From: Entomortierella parvispora
Lineage: Eukaryota; Mortierellomycota; Mortierellomycetes; Mortierellales; Mortierellaceae
Assembly: GCA_963573315.1 (NCBI GenBank)
Contig: OY752143.1
Location: 2,480,001 to 2,544,000, forward strand
Reading direction: 5' to 3'
Length of the DNA stretch: 64,000 nucleotides
The first letter of the stretch is position 1. The number at the start of each line of letters is the position of its first letter. The notes under the pieces were generated by a model. It did no database searches. It was not told where the DNA came from and worked only from the letters and a program-made list of their open reading frames with translations. The position numbers and the translations under genes were made by a program. Shown here piece after piece: positions 10,101 to 22,642 of the stretch.

Positions 10101-10808
10101 TCGGCAAGCGATCCTGGTGCCCAACCATTTCCCACAAGCTCGGCCGCCACAGTGGCTGGTGCTGTTCAAATGGGTGGAACACAAAGGACAACGACGTCCT
10201 CCTCCACAACAGAGTCGCACTCCCAACACCCTCAAATCGGATTAGGACCTGCAACCAGTCGGACCTCTATCTACCTGTCATTTGAACAACAGCAGCCAAC
10301 AACGTCGTCTCAAACCCCAAAGTCGTCCCTGTCCAGGGCGACGTCTCAGAAGGTGGCTCCGACCGTGCCTGGATCCACACGTGTCGGTCGAGCGTCGTCC
10401 ATTGAGTCCTCATCCTCAAAAGCACCTGGATCCTTGTATTCCATTGGCAGAGCAGTCAGCAGCGGGACTCGGTCGCCTTCTGCATCCATCAAGGACGACG
10501 GATTCTACGAAGAGGAGGAACCAAGTCGCTCTGGTTTCAAAACCTGGCTGACGGGCGGTCGACGGGGCTTTGGAAGCAGGGGCCAATACCATAGTCGGGG
10601 CCTTGGTCGTGGCATCAGCGGCCAAAGAGGAGGTGGTGGAGGAGGAGGGGAAGAAGGCCAACAAGAAGAATCCTTGGGGATCATTGCTGCTAGTCGAAAG
10701 AGTATGGTCGACCGTCGTAGGAGCGACATCTCGGGCGTATATTCCGGAAGCATTCACAATTCAATGGCGACTGGACCTATGACAACCGCCAAGACCACCA
10801 TAGAATGA
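7171..10808 (+). CDS. Seven-transmembrane receptor-like protein with C-terminal RGS domain
   Basis: Exons 7171-7459, 7569-8053 and 8151-10808 join to 1143 residues; introns are 109 and 97 nt with GT-AG ends. The N-terminal 350 residues carry about seven hydrophobic spans (for example TILVILASTLSSIGLISTLL, GSYLGLVPYVMLLTG, MMVVAALFMLLSIIIAISF, GAIIIFLFVLSPIMVYQ, ISFFSAPCFLCYFIV). An RGS domain, which speeds GTP hydrolysis by G-alpha, begins near residue 515 (SFMKVLEDQELFERLSAFTV, then EFCAENTRFLYEV). It resumes near residue 812 (QFEYVYKTFIQHGG, then FDGAIEEIQELLFRDVWPKF). About 240 residues of polyGln, Ser/Thr- and Ala-rich sequence separate the halves. The architecture matches fungal GprK-like 7TM-RGS proteins. 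It probably acts at the plasma membrane. Confidence 0.85.
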
Positions 10809-13226
10809 ATAGAAACTACAACGATGAACTACAAAGAGGGCAACCAAAACCACATTCCTAAACTGTTGAACTTGTTCGAGTTCATCCAAAATAGACCTAC
10901 TTTTTTTTTTTCCTAGCCCAACCTCTGTTTTCTGTTGATACCGGCGATTTTGCAAGATTGTAAGATGTAGCAATTGAGACGTACGAAGGGGAATAAAAGA
11001 AAAAAAAATCGCCTTTTTCGTTGTCTGGCGTAGAAACCGGCCATGGGTACACGGAACAGAGCAGCAGAAACACGAAGGCATGTCTAGAAACTTGCATGAA
11101 AAAGAAATGGATAGGACAAACCGGTTGGTTGACCTGTCTTTGCAATCGCCTTGTGTCTGGGAATCCTTGTGTCTGTGTACTCTTTCACAAAAAAGTAGCC
11201 AAAACGTAAAAGAGTTTTTTTTTTCTCTTTTTTTCTCTTGGTCGTCATGTGGACGTTCGCTACCATCACAACTAACGTCCTGAACTCGGGGAAGAGAGGG
11301 GGATGCCAGCCTGGAGTCAATTGTGTGGTTCTGTTCAGCTGAATCGTCAAAGAATTTTTTTACTCTCTCGAGGGGCTCTTGGAAGCGAATGGCCAAAAGA
11401 GCTCAGTTACAAAACACAATTAAGAAAAAAAAAACGTGGTTTCCTCCAATGTTTCTCGGGGTGGGAATAAATGGCTGACCTTTGAAATTTATAACAGAAC
11501 GAAAGGCTTTTTTCGCGTGTTTTTTTTTCTGACCAACGACAGGGGCTAGAGAAGGGCTTCATTCAGGCGAAACGCGTTGTTAAGGAGTTTACTCGATCGG
11601 GTGGAATGTGAATCAAGAGAACTGGTCCCAGTGGACAACTCTCAAATGGGGCCTATTGCTGCTGGTACCGTTTTGTGGGCTTATTCTATCCCCAATAGAA
11701 AAAGTCGATTCTTCTCATTTGACAGGGTTCACTTTAGGAACAAAATTGAACGAACCAGGATAGGGTAGGACAAATTGGCCGGATATTATTAACCTTGATT
11801 ACCATCCGACAGCAGAGAGAAACGAGGAAAAAGAGAATGAGAGGAGGATTGTGGTAACCACAGGCCCTGTCGAGTTCAAAGACAATCGATGGCGAATGTG
11901 AATCCAAGGTTCTCGACAAAAACCCAGATACTCTTTGTCAAATATGTAAGGTGCTCTCGCCCCTCTCAAAGACGTTCGAAAAGGGTACATCCAGAGCGTT
12001 CTCTTGACTGTGCACTTGCTGTCACTTTTTATTTCCCTCGTGTTGCGCGGTTACGACGTTACTGAAAACTCAAATATATCGCGCTGTTTGTAGCATGAGC
12101 ACCGCGGGTCGTGAAGAAGAGAGGCGGAGTGAGTGGCTGGCTTGCGCAAAATGAGAGTAGCGAAAAGCTATTTGACGTCGTGAACTCCTTTTTTGGCCTA
12201 GACGACACTAGAGACACTTTATATCATTTACTGGACGACGGACAGAGAGCAGGGGCAGACCAGATTCTAGGCTTCCGTGGAGGTGTCCTTGTCAAACAGA
12301 AGAGGGCCATGTGCCCAATTGTCTGAGGAGTGCTCCTGAGAGCTGAGAGGGAGGGAGGCAGGCAGAACGGTGATGCTGGTTACCAACAGCGTGGTCAAGT
12401 CTCTCATCTGTCTGCAACCAGCTCCACCTGGGATGAGGCAGGGGGTGATGGACGATAGACGACGACTGCCACAATGAAAAAAAAAAAAAAAGAAAGACAG
12501 TTACCTTTAGAGGAGAGTAGCTATCCAGTGGACACACACCCTCTCCGAGGAGGAGCAAAACACTGAATGAGTTCCGATCTGACCTCCTCCATCGTTCGTT
12601 CGTACCGTTTCGTATCGTTTGTTCAAAACAGACGATCGGTTTCATTGCCTCTGAATGACTTTGGACGCACAAATCCCATGCAGACGCTCTTCGGGCCGAA
12701 GGGGGAGTTATTTCTGATATATACTTTTGGTTTGAATGTCTCGCGTCTGTCTGTGCGGATCCACTCAGTGGGCTGCAACCTTCCTTTGCTTCTTGTTCTT
12801 GGGAGGAGCCTTGTGCCTTCTCTTCGCAATTGAATGAATGCACCGCCCACTTTGTTGCCCCTCTCCCTTTCGTGACGAATTGTTTGTTGCCAAAGAGGGA
12901 AGAGCGCCGATCGATATAAAAGCCGCCCAGGTTTCCCTCAATCTCCCCCTTTTCTCCTTCCTTACTTTACCATCCGGATCATTGCTCTCTCTGCCTCAAC
13001 GCACCTTCCGTTTCCCCCCCACCCCCCTCCGCAGAGCGCACTTCCGTTCGTCTCTCTCTCTCTCTCTTCTTCTCGCATCCTCTCTCTCTCTGTCTTCCCT
13101 TCAATCCCGCTCTCCTGTCTCACACTCACACACACCCACAGACACAGACATACGCACAGTCCTGCTTTCTCTCTCTCTCTCTCTCTCTCTTACACCCTCA
13201 CGTACTCCTCCAACTACTCTGCAACA
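10809..13226. other. Intergenic region, no supported gene
   Basis: About 2.4 kb. It holds the 3' region of the RGS gene, scattered A/T homopolymers (about 10901, 11217, 11427, 12478) and, from about 12930, a long CT-rich leader before the F-box gene with CA and CT microsatellites. ORFs of up to 211 codons show no domain, bias or splice structure that I can support. Confidence 0.4.
12915..12922 (+). promoter_or_regulatory. TATA box candidate of the F-box gene
   Basis: TATAAAAG about 305 bp upstream of the ATG at 13227, followed by a pyrimidine-rich leader of about 270 bp. Confidence 0.45.
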
Positions 13227-14697
13227 ATGATGGACATCGACCCCTCTCCTCTCTTCTACCCTCACACCTCCACCTCCTTGCCAGAGATGCCCGAGAACAT
13301 CTGGTTGGATGTCTTTGGTTACCTGTCCCTGGAGGAAAAGTTCCGTGTTGCTGGGTAAGCACCTTCTCCTGTCTTTTTCTGCGCTGTCAACAAATCAACA
13401 AAGCGCAATTGCAGCTGACGGCCAACTCTTTTTTTTTTTTTCTCTCTCCCTTTCCCTTCAAACTTGCAGAACTTGTCGCCAGTGGCATCGTATCCTGAGC
13501 GATCCTTCGCTGTACACTCACATCTCGCTGGAGAACATGGAGTTTGATACACTGGTGCTCTGCATGAAGCAGCTCTGCCGCCTTGCGCCTCGCATCCGAT
13601 CTCTCTCCATCGCCAATTGCTTCTCCGCTTTCATCAGCAAGACCACTGTGCCTGTGCAAACCCCTGCGATCATGCACCACTTTCCTCAGCACCAGCCTGG
13701 CATGCACTCGCTTTACTCCAAAATCACATCGCTCACACTCCCCCGCAGGCGAGAAGAGTATCACAAGCTCGGTTTCACCCTCCATCATGACTTTTCCCTC
13801 GCCCTCGCCGATCTGATGGAGCAGAGCCAAGAATCGATAAAGCGCTTGGAATTCAAAGATAACTTTTTGGATTTGGAGATGACCGAGCTCGTATTCTCGA
13901 TCGTGCGCTTTGGCCGCCATCTGGAGCATTTGGTGTATGACGGCAACAGGGACGGCGGGTTTGTGGCGCCCGAGGTCGTCAGCGCCATCACTGCTGCATG
14001 TCCAAACATCAAATCCTTCCAAGGACAGCATGCAATCTCTGACACCGTCCTGCGTCGTATGATGACTGGATGGGAAGACCTTCGCGCCATTACGCTCGCC
14101 CCTTATCAGTCGGCGACATTGGGCACCAAGGAAGTCAGCATGGAGGGGCTCTGGTCGCTTTTGGAGTGCGGCAAGGTCGAGTCTCTGGAGTTGTTGGATT
14201 TGAATTGCATCTCGAATGATAACGTTCGCACAATGATGCAACGGGTCAAGCAATTGCAGGCAACATCCTTCGAGCGGGTCGCTGGTTCACCCTTGAGCCA
14301 CCCTTTTGCCCATCATCACTCGTACTTTGCCAGCTCGTACACCCCGGCCGAGCCCACGAAGCCTGTTCCAGGAGCCTCGGTCCGTCATTTGACCATCACC
14401 AAATATACCTCTTCTCCATTGACACTCCCCGGGTTCGGAGCTTTGCTCAAGTTGTTCCCCAACTTGGAGTCCTTCAAGCTCAAGACCAACTTTTTCACCT
14501 ACGACCACCAATATCATGGCCTGACCCTGGATATCTACGAGGCCGAGATTGCCATGGTCGAGCAGATGGTCCGCACCGAGATGACGGAACGATGGGGCGC
14601 CGAACGGGCAGCCTCTGAAAACTGCTGGCGGAGCGAATGGCATGTCCCAGTAACGGAGGAGCAACAACTCCGCGCCGGGATCATGCGTTCTGCCTAA
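13227..14697 (+). CDS. F-box protein
   Basis: Exons 13227-13354 and 13470-14697 join to 451 residues; the 115-nt intron splits the F-box. Residues about 16-60 fit an F-box (LPEMPENIWLDVFGYLSLEE across the splice to GTCRQWHRILSDPSLY). This motif docks to Skp1 in SCF ubiquitin ligases. The rest holds leucine-spaced segments (SIANC, LEHLVYDGN, LELLDLNCIS, LTITKYTSSP, LESFKLKTNF) that suggest degenerate leucine-rich repeats for substrate recognition. Two adjacent ATGs exist (13227 and 13230). The substrate is unknown. The downstream sequence is T-rich 3' UTR. Confidence 0.82.
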
Positions 14698-15947
14698 AAA
14701 AGGATTCCTTTCCTTCATCTCCTCTCCACTTTTTTTCTCTCTCCACTCTACTCCACTCCAACACTATTATACCTTTACATTTTTACCTCTTTGACCTTCC
14801 CCCCCTAATTAACTAACTACTATACCTACTCTAATTCTTTTGTAATATACCAACTCTTTTTATTGTTTTTTCCACCGAGGTGTTCTTGCGTGTCTCTTTT
14901 CATGTCTCTGATGATGGTGATTGTGTACAGTACGTTGTTGCAGGTTTGTAAGGAGGGGTACCGTAAGGATCATGGGTCAAGTGGGCGAAAAAAGTCTCTG
15001 ATGAGATTCAAAACCGAAAAGGTAGAGCGCGACGAAACTTGTGTGGGATTCGCATGTGCTGACACCTGTCGACGCACCACAGAGACATGGTGTGACTAGA
15101 GGTGGTGGAGCAGCTTTGGAAGAACGACACAATGAATGGTTAGGAACAAGGAAAGAAGTTTGTCCTCACCGAGACCTTCAGAGCACAAGCAAGAAAGAGA
15201 GAGAGAGAGAAAGAGAGAGCGAGATCTGGATCGAAATGGATCGAAATGGATCGAAATGGATCGTTCGACTGGGCGTAGTCCAACAGGTGCTCATCGGGCG
15301 AGCAGGGTTCACTCTGGTCAGTCAAGCGCAGTCTGGCTGAGGTGAACACCACGGACTCAAGAGAAAAAAAGGAATCCTGCGTGGATATCAATCATTCTCA
15401 GGTGGCGAAACCGTGTCAGGGGCACGATGCGGATGAAAAAAAAAGGGTGCTTGCTGGCTGGGACCAAGGTCCTGTTCCCCCTTCTCTTGTCTCTTTTGCG
15501 CTTTCCTCAAAGACATGGCATACGAGAGAGAGTTCAACTCCACAATCGAAACAAGGAAAGGTGCGAAACAGCGAAACAGAGGCTGCATCCTGTGTCCTTG
15601 TGTAACCATGATCGACAAGGCCCTTTTATCGAATAATCTAATCGAGATTTATTAAATTTTAAATTCTAATCAAGCAAGAAATTTATTCGGCCTTTTGTTT
15701 TCTAGCCCCTTCATCTCTAGCAACCCCTTGGTGTCTTGAACCAACCAACCAACCACCGGCAGACAGACACACAGGTGGCGATCGCCTTTGCTCTCGCCTC
15801 TCATCTTCTTTTCCACGTTCCCCCTCTCTCCTCTCTCCTTCCTCAGTACTTACTCTTCTTGTTCACCGCCTCGCCAGTTTGCACTCTTGTCCTAGCCCAC
15901 AACAGTTTACCCCAACCGCAACCACCGCGGCGCAACATCACTGAACA
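14698..15947. other. Intergenic region, no supported gene
   Basis: About 1.25 kb between the F-box and carboxypeptidase genes. It contains a (GA)n stretch (about 15192-15222) joined to a 10-bp tandem repeat. The last 200 bp is a CT-rich leader. Nothing coding is supported. Confidence 0.4.
15227..15263. repeat. 10-bp tandem repeat, about 3.7 units
   Basis: The unit TCGAAATGGA occurs three times in perfect register (15231-15260) with partial copies on both sides. It directly follows a (GA)n microsatellite. Confidence 0.9.
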
Positions 15948-18900
15948 ATGCGTGCCTCTTCCTTGGCATGGCTGGCTATCATGGCCATTGGGCAGATCCT
16001 CAGCCTGGGTACCAATCCTGTCCACGCTGAGACTCAAGGTGCGTGGAATGGCATTGCTTAGCGCGTGCCACGCAGTAATGCAGTAATGGATGTGATGAAC
16101 AGAGAGAGATGATTAGGACCCTTCTGTGCTCCACTTTATTTTATTTCTCCGAACAAAGACGCGAATGTACTTGCCATGTCCACGTTCTTCATCTCATTGC
16201 CGCCCCTTTTACTCTGCAGAGGACTATGCTGTCAAGGACTTGCCGGGTCTTTCCCCAGCCGACTCTGAGAGTCTAAAGCAATATGCCGGGTATGTCAATG
16301 TATATGAAATGTGATCCCAGTTAGTTGGCTTTGACTGATTGACCTGCCTACATCCTCGACAACGGATCATATCTTTAGACATATAGCTCTGGATGAGGGC
16401 AAGCTCTCGAATCTGTTCTTCTGGCTTGTGACCCAAAAGCGGGATGTCAAGACTGGCAAATTGGTAAGAGAACAACATCCGCTGGGAGAACCTGTTGAAC
16501 AGGCGGCAATCAGCCTTGCTCATATTTCCTTTGCTTTCTTGCCCCTCCCTCCTGGTGCGACCTAGATCATTTGGTTGAACGGCGGTAAGGAAAACACGGC
16601 GGGTGAACAGGAAAAAATGTGTTCCCTGCTTTTTTATCGATCAACGATCGTGTCATTCGTGCTAATCGTCTATTCGCCACCCCCTCTTTTTGCGCGCATT
16701 GCTCGGCATACTCAGGACCTGGATGGTAGGCGACGGAGCGGTCTGAGAAAGAGTGGGCGCCGATACGATTACCAATACCGTTCCAGAGTCTAACATTATA
16801 TTTTTCTGGATTCGAACAACAGCTCAAGCGCAGATGGATATTTTCTAGAATCGGGACCTCTTCGCTTCGTCGACAATGTATTGACGATCAACAAAGGAGG
16901 CTGGCACGAGTTTGCCAATGTAGTATTCCGTGAGTTGGACAAAGTCTAGGTTGAAATAGAGAGGACAATCCCTTACCGTTGGTACTAACATCAATTGATC
17001 CTTAATTAGTGGATCAGCCTGTAGGCACCGGACTCAGCTTTACTACAGACCAGTTACTGAGCTCAATGGAGGAGGTAAAAACGGAGACATAGAGGAGTCA
17101 TCCAGAACAGAGGAGCGTGCGGACTAACGATGCAATGTGTTGCATTTGTTAGATTACCAACCATTTCTTGGCCTTCCTCAAGGAGTTTTTCAAGATCTTC
17201 CCAGAGCTTGCCCAGGATGATGTACGTCAGACCTCATGCATTGATATCTCGAATTGCCTTGCCCGTTAAACTAACACCGCCTGGTATCAAATAGCTTTAC
17301 CTGGCAGGAGAGAGTTACGCAGGAACATATATACCCTATTTTGCAAAAGGAATCCTGGATCACAATGAAAATCTTCCCGAGGGCCATCACGCTTACAACA
17401 TGCAAGGGATGGCTATTGGCAACGGCTGGATTGATCCTCTTCATCAGGTAGCGATACGATCATCAGGTTCCCCTCTTTCTCACAGATCCAGGTTCCTAAC
17501 AGCCGACGTTTTTCGCCCCTGATTGTAGTACACGTCCTACATCCCGTTCATTGAAAAATATGGAATCGGAACACCCGACTTGATTGTGAGTTCTCGTTGA
17601 GCTGGCCACCCAAATGTACTTATTAGAGACTAACATACTTTCGAACTAGTCTGATCTTATACATCAGCAGGATCGCTGCCTGGACGATATCCGACTGCAG
17701 GATCTCATTTCCCAAAGCAAGTGCGAGGATCTCGTTTCAATCATTTTACAATCGACAATTACAGGGTAATTTTTCTCTTGGGGTAGTGTACGATTTGTCG
17801 TCTCATGCAGAAGTGATGTTCTAACAAAGAATGCGACTCTTGTTTGATCCAGGAATGAAACGAACCCTATGTGTATAAACGAGTATGATATCCGGCGCAA
17901 AGAAGTTTACCCTGGATGCGGTATTCTTTGGCCTTACGAGCTCCCTCAAATGAAAGACTATTTGAACGTAAGGAGTAGACAAAAGGCAATGTTTTTGATC
18001 CTTGCCGCAAAAAAACTCACGGTCCCTACTTTCGTAGAGGCAAGATGTTAAAACGGCACTTAATGCCATAAGAGCTCCGTTGCCCTGGGGGGAGTGTAGC
18101 CGTCGTGTGAGCGATGCGCTAAGGTTCGATGATTCAACGCCGGCAATTTCGGTATGCACTATTAGTTGTCGGCCATTTCTTATCTCTCGTATGCATCAAC
18201 CCATCCCTGTAACCACTGATTCTTAAACATTATCGCAATGTCACTGTTTAGCTTTTACCTGGGATTCTGGAGAAGACTCGAATCCTGCTCTTCAGGTAGG
18301 TTGTTGCGGCTATAGTGGCCCATGATATATTTTGAAACACAATGCATCCTGTTGCCTAACTCGCTGTTTTCTTTTCAACTTGGAAATGATAGTGGGCAGC
18401 AAGATTTGATCTGTAATCATATTGGTACCGAGTTTATGATCTCCAACATGACCTGGAATGGTGCCCAAGGTCTAGGGGTAAGGAGACTGCAGTCGGGATT
18501 ACAGGCTATTTTACAAAAAGATAGATTTCCTGACCTATTACAATGTTTTTGAATTAATAGGAGTCCCCGATGCGCCAATGGACAGTCGAAGACACTCCTA
18601 CTGGAGAGTGGACCGAGGGTCGCAACTTGACCTATGTTCTTGTGTACAATTCCTCGCACATGGTTCCTTATGACGTCCCTTTGGTGGCCTTGGATATGAT
18701 GAATCGATTCATGGGATTGGATCCAAAGCTTCAGGATTTCAAGTCTCATCTAGACACTGACATGGAGTCTGGCAACACAGACACACTTCCTCCCGGAGGC
18801 GAGAAAGTCGATATTGACCAGCCAGAAGGGTCTCGATCATCAAAGTATGCATCTTGTGCTCTTGTGATTTTTTTTGTCCGCTCTCTTCATTCTTTCCCTG

Positions 18901-19295
18901 TTTGTTTTTCATTCTAATATCCTGTTACTTTTTTCGTTCTCGTAGTGGCTCTGCTTTGTTGCTATTAGTACTAGTGGCAATTGGATGCGCCATTTTTGTC
19001 ATGTTGCGTAGAAGGATCCGCCAAAAGAAGCTTGATGGCGAACACGCTGGAGTCCAGTGGTTCCCGCTGAGCAACAGCAACGACTCCCGTTCTCGCGGAC
19101 AACCACTATCTACCGATGAGCTGTAAGAGTCCATCATCATGTTTTTCTCTCTTCTTTTCCAAAGGAACTAACATATCTGTTTGTCGTGATAATAGTGATG
19201 AGCTAGTTGTCGAGAGCGGGATCCACGATAGCGATGAGGACGACATCGGTGATGATGACCATGGACGGCGCCGAGGTTCTGGAGAGCAATATTAG
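15948..19295 (+). CDS. KEX1: Kex1-type serine carboxypeptidase (pheromone/toxin-precursor processing family)
   Basis: Eighteen exons: 15948-16038, 16220-16289, 16379-16463, 16566-16584, 16716-16725, 16823-16929, 17010-17074, 17153-17221, 17295-17447, 17529-17585, 17650-17765, 17853-17967, 18038-18151, 18252-18295, 18393-18477, 18561-18844, 18946-19122, 19196-19295. They join in frame to 586 residues. There is a signal peptide (1-27), the GGPGCSS oxyanion motif, Ser179 in GESYAG, Asp376 in SGQQDLICNH, and His433 in NSSHMVP. A membrane span lies at about 497-515, followed by an acidic cytosolic tail. This is the layout of Kex1, a Golgi enzyme that trims C-terminal Lys/Arg after Kex2 cleavage. 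Exon 5 is only 10 nt. The last exon could be skipped by reading through to a TAA at 19124, but the spliced tail is Asp-rich as in the family. Confidence 0.92.
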
Positions 19296-19471
19296 ATCAA
19301 ACAAAAGCAATTTTGATATAAAGTCGTCGTACGCAAATGTTCTAGAGGGTGGGAACGGTACTCCCGGTTTATTCAATGTAAATGCATGCAAATGGATGTT
19401 TGGTGGTGTATTTTTTCTTTGGCTGGGTAAGGTAAGGCGACCGTCGACGGGCAATTTGGGCGACAAATAAT

Positions 19472-21712
19472 TTATTCGTCCTCTTCGTCGTCTTCGTCGT
19501 CATCGTCTTCTGCCTCCTCAGAGTCTTTTGACTTTGCTGTCAGTTCCACACACTTCAATCCATTGCGCGCCTCCTTTATCCTCAACCACCGCCCGAGCTT
19601 GTGTTCCTGACCAGTGGCTGCGACCAAGATTGTCTTTTTTGACATGGAAGGCTGGTAGAGCTGAAGATCGTTCACGAAACCAATCTATTTTTTCCAACAC
19701 AAATCATTATATAGGGGTCAGTAAAAGGAAATCGCAATATGTACAGGTCTTTGTAGCCAACAGGTCTCTCAACGTTTTGGGCTTACCATAGGGATAACGC
19801 TAATAAGGGCAAAGTTCTTCATGTTCTTTCCAATTTGCCAAACGCGCACAGTGCCGTCCCATGATCCACTGACAAACAAGTCCGAGTACCGCAACGAAGC
19901 CAAGGAAGTGATCCAGTAAGGAGTCTCAACGCCTCCACTAGGGATGGATTCACCGTTCGAGTAGTCAAGTGCTTGAGTGTGGAATCCATGAGCCAAAGGC
20001 ATTGAGAAGACTGCCTTCTTCTTGTTGACATTCCAGAGTGAGATTGTTCCACTGTCGCCTCCAGTCAAGAAGTTCTCCTCATCCACCATGGCTAAACAAT
20101 CGGTCGAGCCCTCAATGAACGAGGGATCCTTCTTCTCCCGCATAACAAATCCACCATCAGGTCCAGGGGTAGCAACCATCTTTGGTGTTCCATCTTCCAA
20201 GTCGCCATTGGTACCCAAAATGTCGAGATCCTTGTTCAGTTTCTTGGGACGAACCATTCCACCACCACGGAAGACCAACTGTGACTCTTCCACAATCTTC
20301 CACAGACGCACTGTGCGATCTCGTCCACCGGTCGAGACACAGTGTTCCTTGGCTAAGCTGTCCACGGCTGTGATACAATCTTGGTGACCGAAGAGCGTCT
20401 CAATATAACTCAACTCGTCCACGTTCCAGACCTTGACTGTACGGTCATTCGAGACCGTGTAGAGCTGATTGCTGTGTCCCTTGCGGAAGGACATGCCTGT
20501 AATGGTATCCTTGTGTTGTTGTTTAAACGTATGCAACAACTTGTTGTCCTGAATAGACCAAATATTGATGATCTTGTCCTTTCCTCCGGACGCCAAGAAC
20601 TGGTTATCAGAACTGGCTGCTAAGCAGATCACTTGATCCGTGTGTCCTTTGAAGTCCACAATGTTCTTTCTGCCTCCTGGGAAGACAAACAGCCTCTTGC
20701 CAGTCTTCAAGTCCCCTATAAGATACAAAGAACCATACACAACAAATAGTCAGTCGTCCGACCTGATGTATGATAACAAAAGATTCAAAAGTTCAGAAGC
20801 ACATACATTTGGTAATTGATCCATCCTTTGCTCCAGAGTAAACATAAAGTCCATTGTCTGTAGCTGCTACAGAAGTAGCTGTGGTGAGGGTCCTGCAAGA
20901 AGTGATATGGGATGCATCGATGGGGAATTGGAATGTCTCGGCAAGATGTCTGTGAAGGCGTCCTTGAATTTCAAGCTATTAGTTTCAAAAGAAAAAGAAA
21001 ACAACCCATGTTAGTCAAAAGTTCCCCTGGCAGCGATGGTGAGCTGATAGAGTATAGTTCCTGAATGAAGATAAGTGAACGTACAGCATCCTGCTTCAGA
21101 CGATCCGCAATGTTGTCTCGGTCAATGTCCTCTGCATCGTATCCAATGTCATCCTCTATTTTGAATGGGAGGCAGAAGTAATGAGGGTGTTAGGTTCATT
21201 GCAATTGCAGAAAGTTGCAGATCTGATGCGATCCGATCGAATTCCGAATGCTTACCTCCAGCGTGTTGCAAGGTATCGATGTAGTTCTTGGCGAGACGGA
21301 GGCGCTTCTGAGCTGGTGTTTCATTCATCAAAGCCTCATCCTCTTCATCGTCTTCAGAACCGCCAAACTCCAGATCCATATCATCAATGCCTCCGGCACC
21401 GATCTCGTCTCCACCTTCATCATCATCTTCAACGGCTCCCTTGCGACGATGATGTCCGCCAGTCTCCTCGTCCGAAGAGTCTCCACGGTGCTTCCTCTTT
21501 CCAGCCAAAGAAGTTGTGGCTCGGTTCTTCTTTCCAGTATCCTTCTTGGGTGCAGGGTTGATGGCACGGGTCGATCCGCCTCCTCGAGAGCCTCCTCTAG
21601 AGCCTCCACGGCTGCCTCGGCCTCCACGTCCGCGACCAGAGCCCCTTGAAGGGCCATCGCCGCCACCACCACCTCCAGACTTTTTCACTGGCGCAAAGAA
21701 GGGATCAGACAT
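19472..21712 (-). CDS. RRP9: U3 snoRNP-associated WD40 protein Rrp9 (U3-55K)
   Basis: Five exons in transcription order: 21712-21256, 21155-21085, 20975-20807, 20715-19787, 19684-19472, joining to 612 residues. The N-terminus has a Gly/Arg-rich tract (about residues 12-50), then acidic and basic low-complexity sequence, then the conserved LRLAKNYIDTLQ segment and the LKQDALEIQGRLHRHLAET region. Seven WD40-type repeats follow (for example VICLAASSDNQFLASGGKDK, VSNDRTVKVWNVDEL, STGGRDRTVRLWKI, SGSWDGTVRVWQIG). The C-terminus is a polyacidic run. Rrp9 binds the B/C box of U3 snoRNA in the nucleolus and is needed for 18S pre-rRNA cleavage. Convergent with KEX1 (176 bp apart) and divergent from the isocitrate dehydrogenase gene. 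Confidence 0.92.
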
Positions 21713-22642
21713 GGACTATAACTTTGATATGTCGTGCAAAAAATATTGCTGTGTGGCTGCTGAAGGTTTGTTCCTTGAAAGGAGGATGAGGTCGTGAGTG
21801 AATGAGTTGTTCCGAGGGAAATGTACGACGGATGGGGATAAAGTGGATGCAATGAATTGCAAAAACAGAGAGAGAAAGAGAGGAGCAAGATGCGTGCGAT
21901 GAAGAGATGCGCAGGCTGGATGAATGCAACAGAGGAGGTCGATGGATTGCTGCAGTGGTCGATGCCCTTGATGCGCTTGCAAACAGTCCAAGGCAGAAAA
22001 AAAAAGAAAAATACAGAGAATGGTTAGCGCAGAGTGTAAACAAAACAAGCCACACTGTGACTGCTCTGCATTTGCAATTCTCGTGCAGCTTCTCCACGCG
22101 ACCCAATTCTACGAGACGAGGGTTTTGGACTTTGGTGCAAGTGAGAAAGAGCAAGTGAACAAGATGATGCGATGTTAGGATAAAGCACAAGGCACACTGG
22201 TAGTGGTTCAACAGAAGAACCAGCTGGAGCATCTATCATGTCGTGGCCAGTATGGGATCGTAGTTCTGAGTTCTGACATATGTCGAAGGAAGAGCACTCA
22301 ATAATAATAATAATTGAACTGACGACAAAACACAGACACGACCGACGCACAGAGGCAAATGCACAGAGAGAGAGAGAGAGAGAGAGGAAAGCAGAGAGCA
22401 GCGCAAAACGTGAGAGCAAGAGCAAGAGGAACGGGTTTCCTTTTCCAGCCCTGCGACTTATCAGCCTCAGTGACGTACAAGAGGGACGGGATCTCCAGCC
22501 AATCAGCAGCCCGCTCCCAGGTGCCCTGCTCCCTTCTGCGTGTGTACTATCAGAGGCGATTTGTTTTTGTTTTCGTTTCTCCCTCTTCTTTCCCTTCTTC
22601 CCCACCTTCTCCTTCTCATCCCCTCTCCCCTCTCCTCTCACC
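21713..22642. other. Bidirectional promoter between RRP9 and IDH2
   Basis: About 930 bp. It has (GA)n near 22365-22390, an ATA-rich patch (22300-22315) and a CT-rich leader (22575-22640) just before the IDH2 ATG. No gene is seen. Confidence 0.45.

Noticed and set aside
12292-12843. 183-codon ORF upstream of the F-box gene
   Set aside because: No domain, mixed composition, and it overlaps the promoter and leader region.
15190-15263. Regular short repeats that could suggest a CRISPR-like array
   Set aside because: Units are contiguous microsatellite and 10-bp tandem repeats without unique spacers, in a eukaryotic genome.
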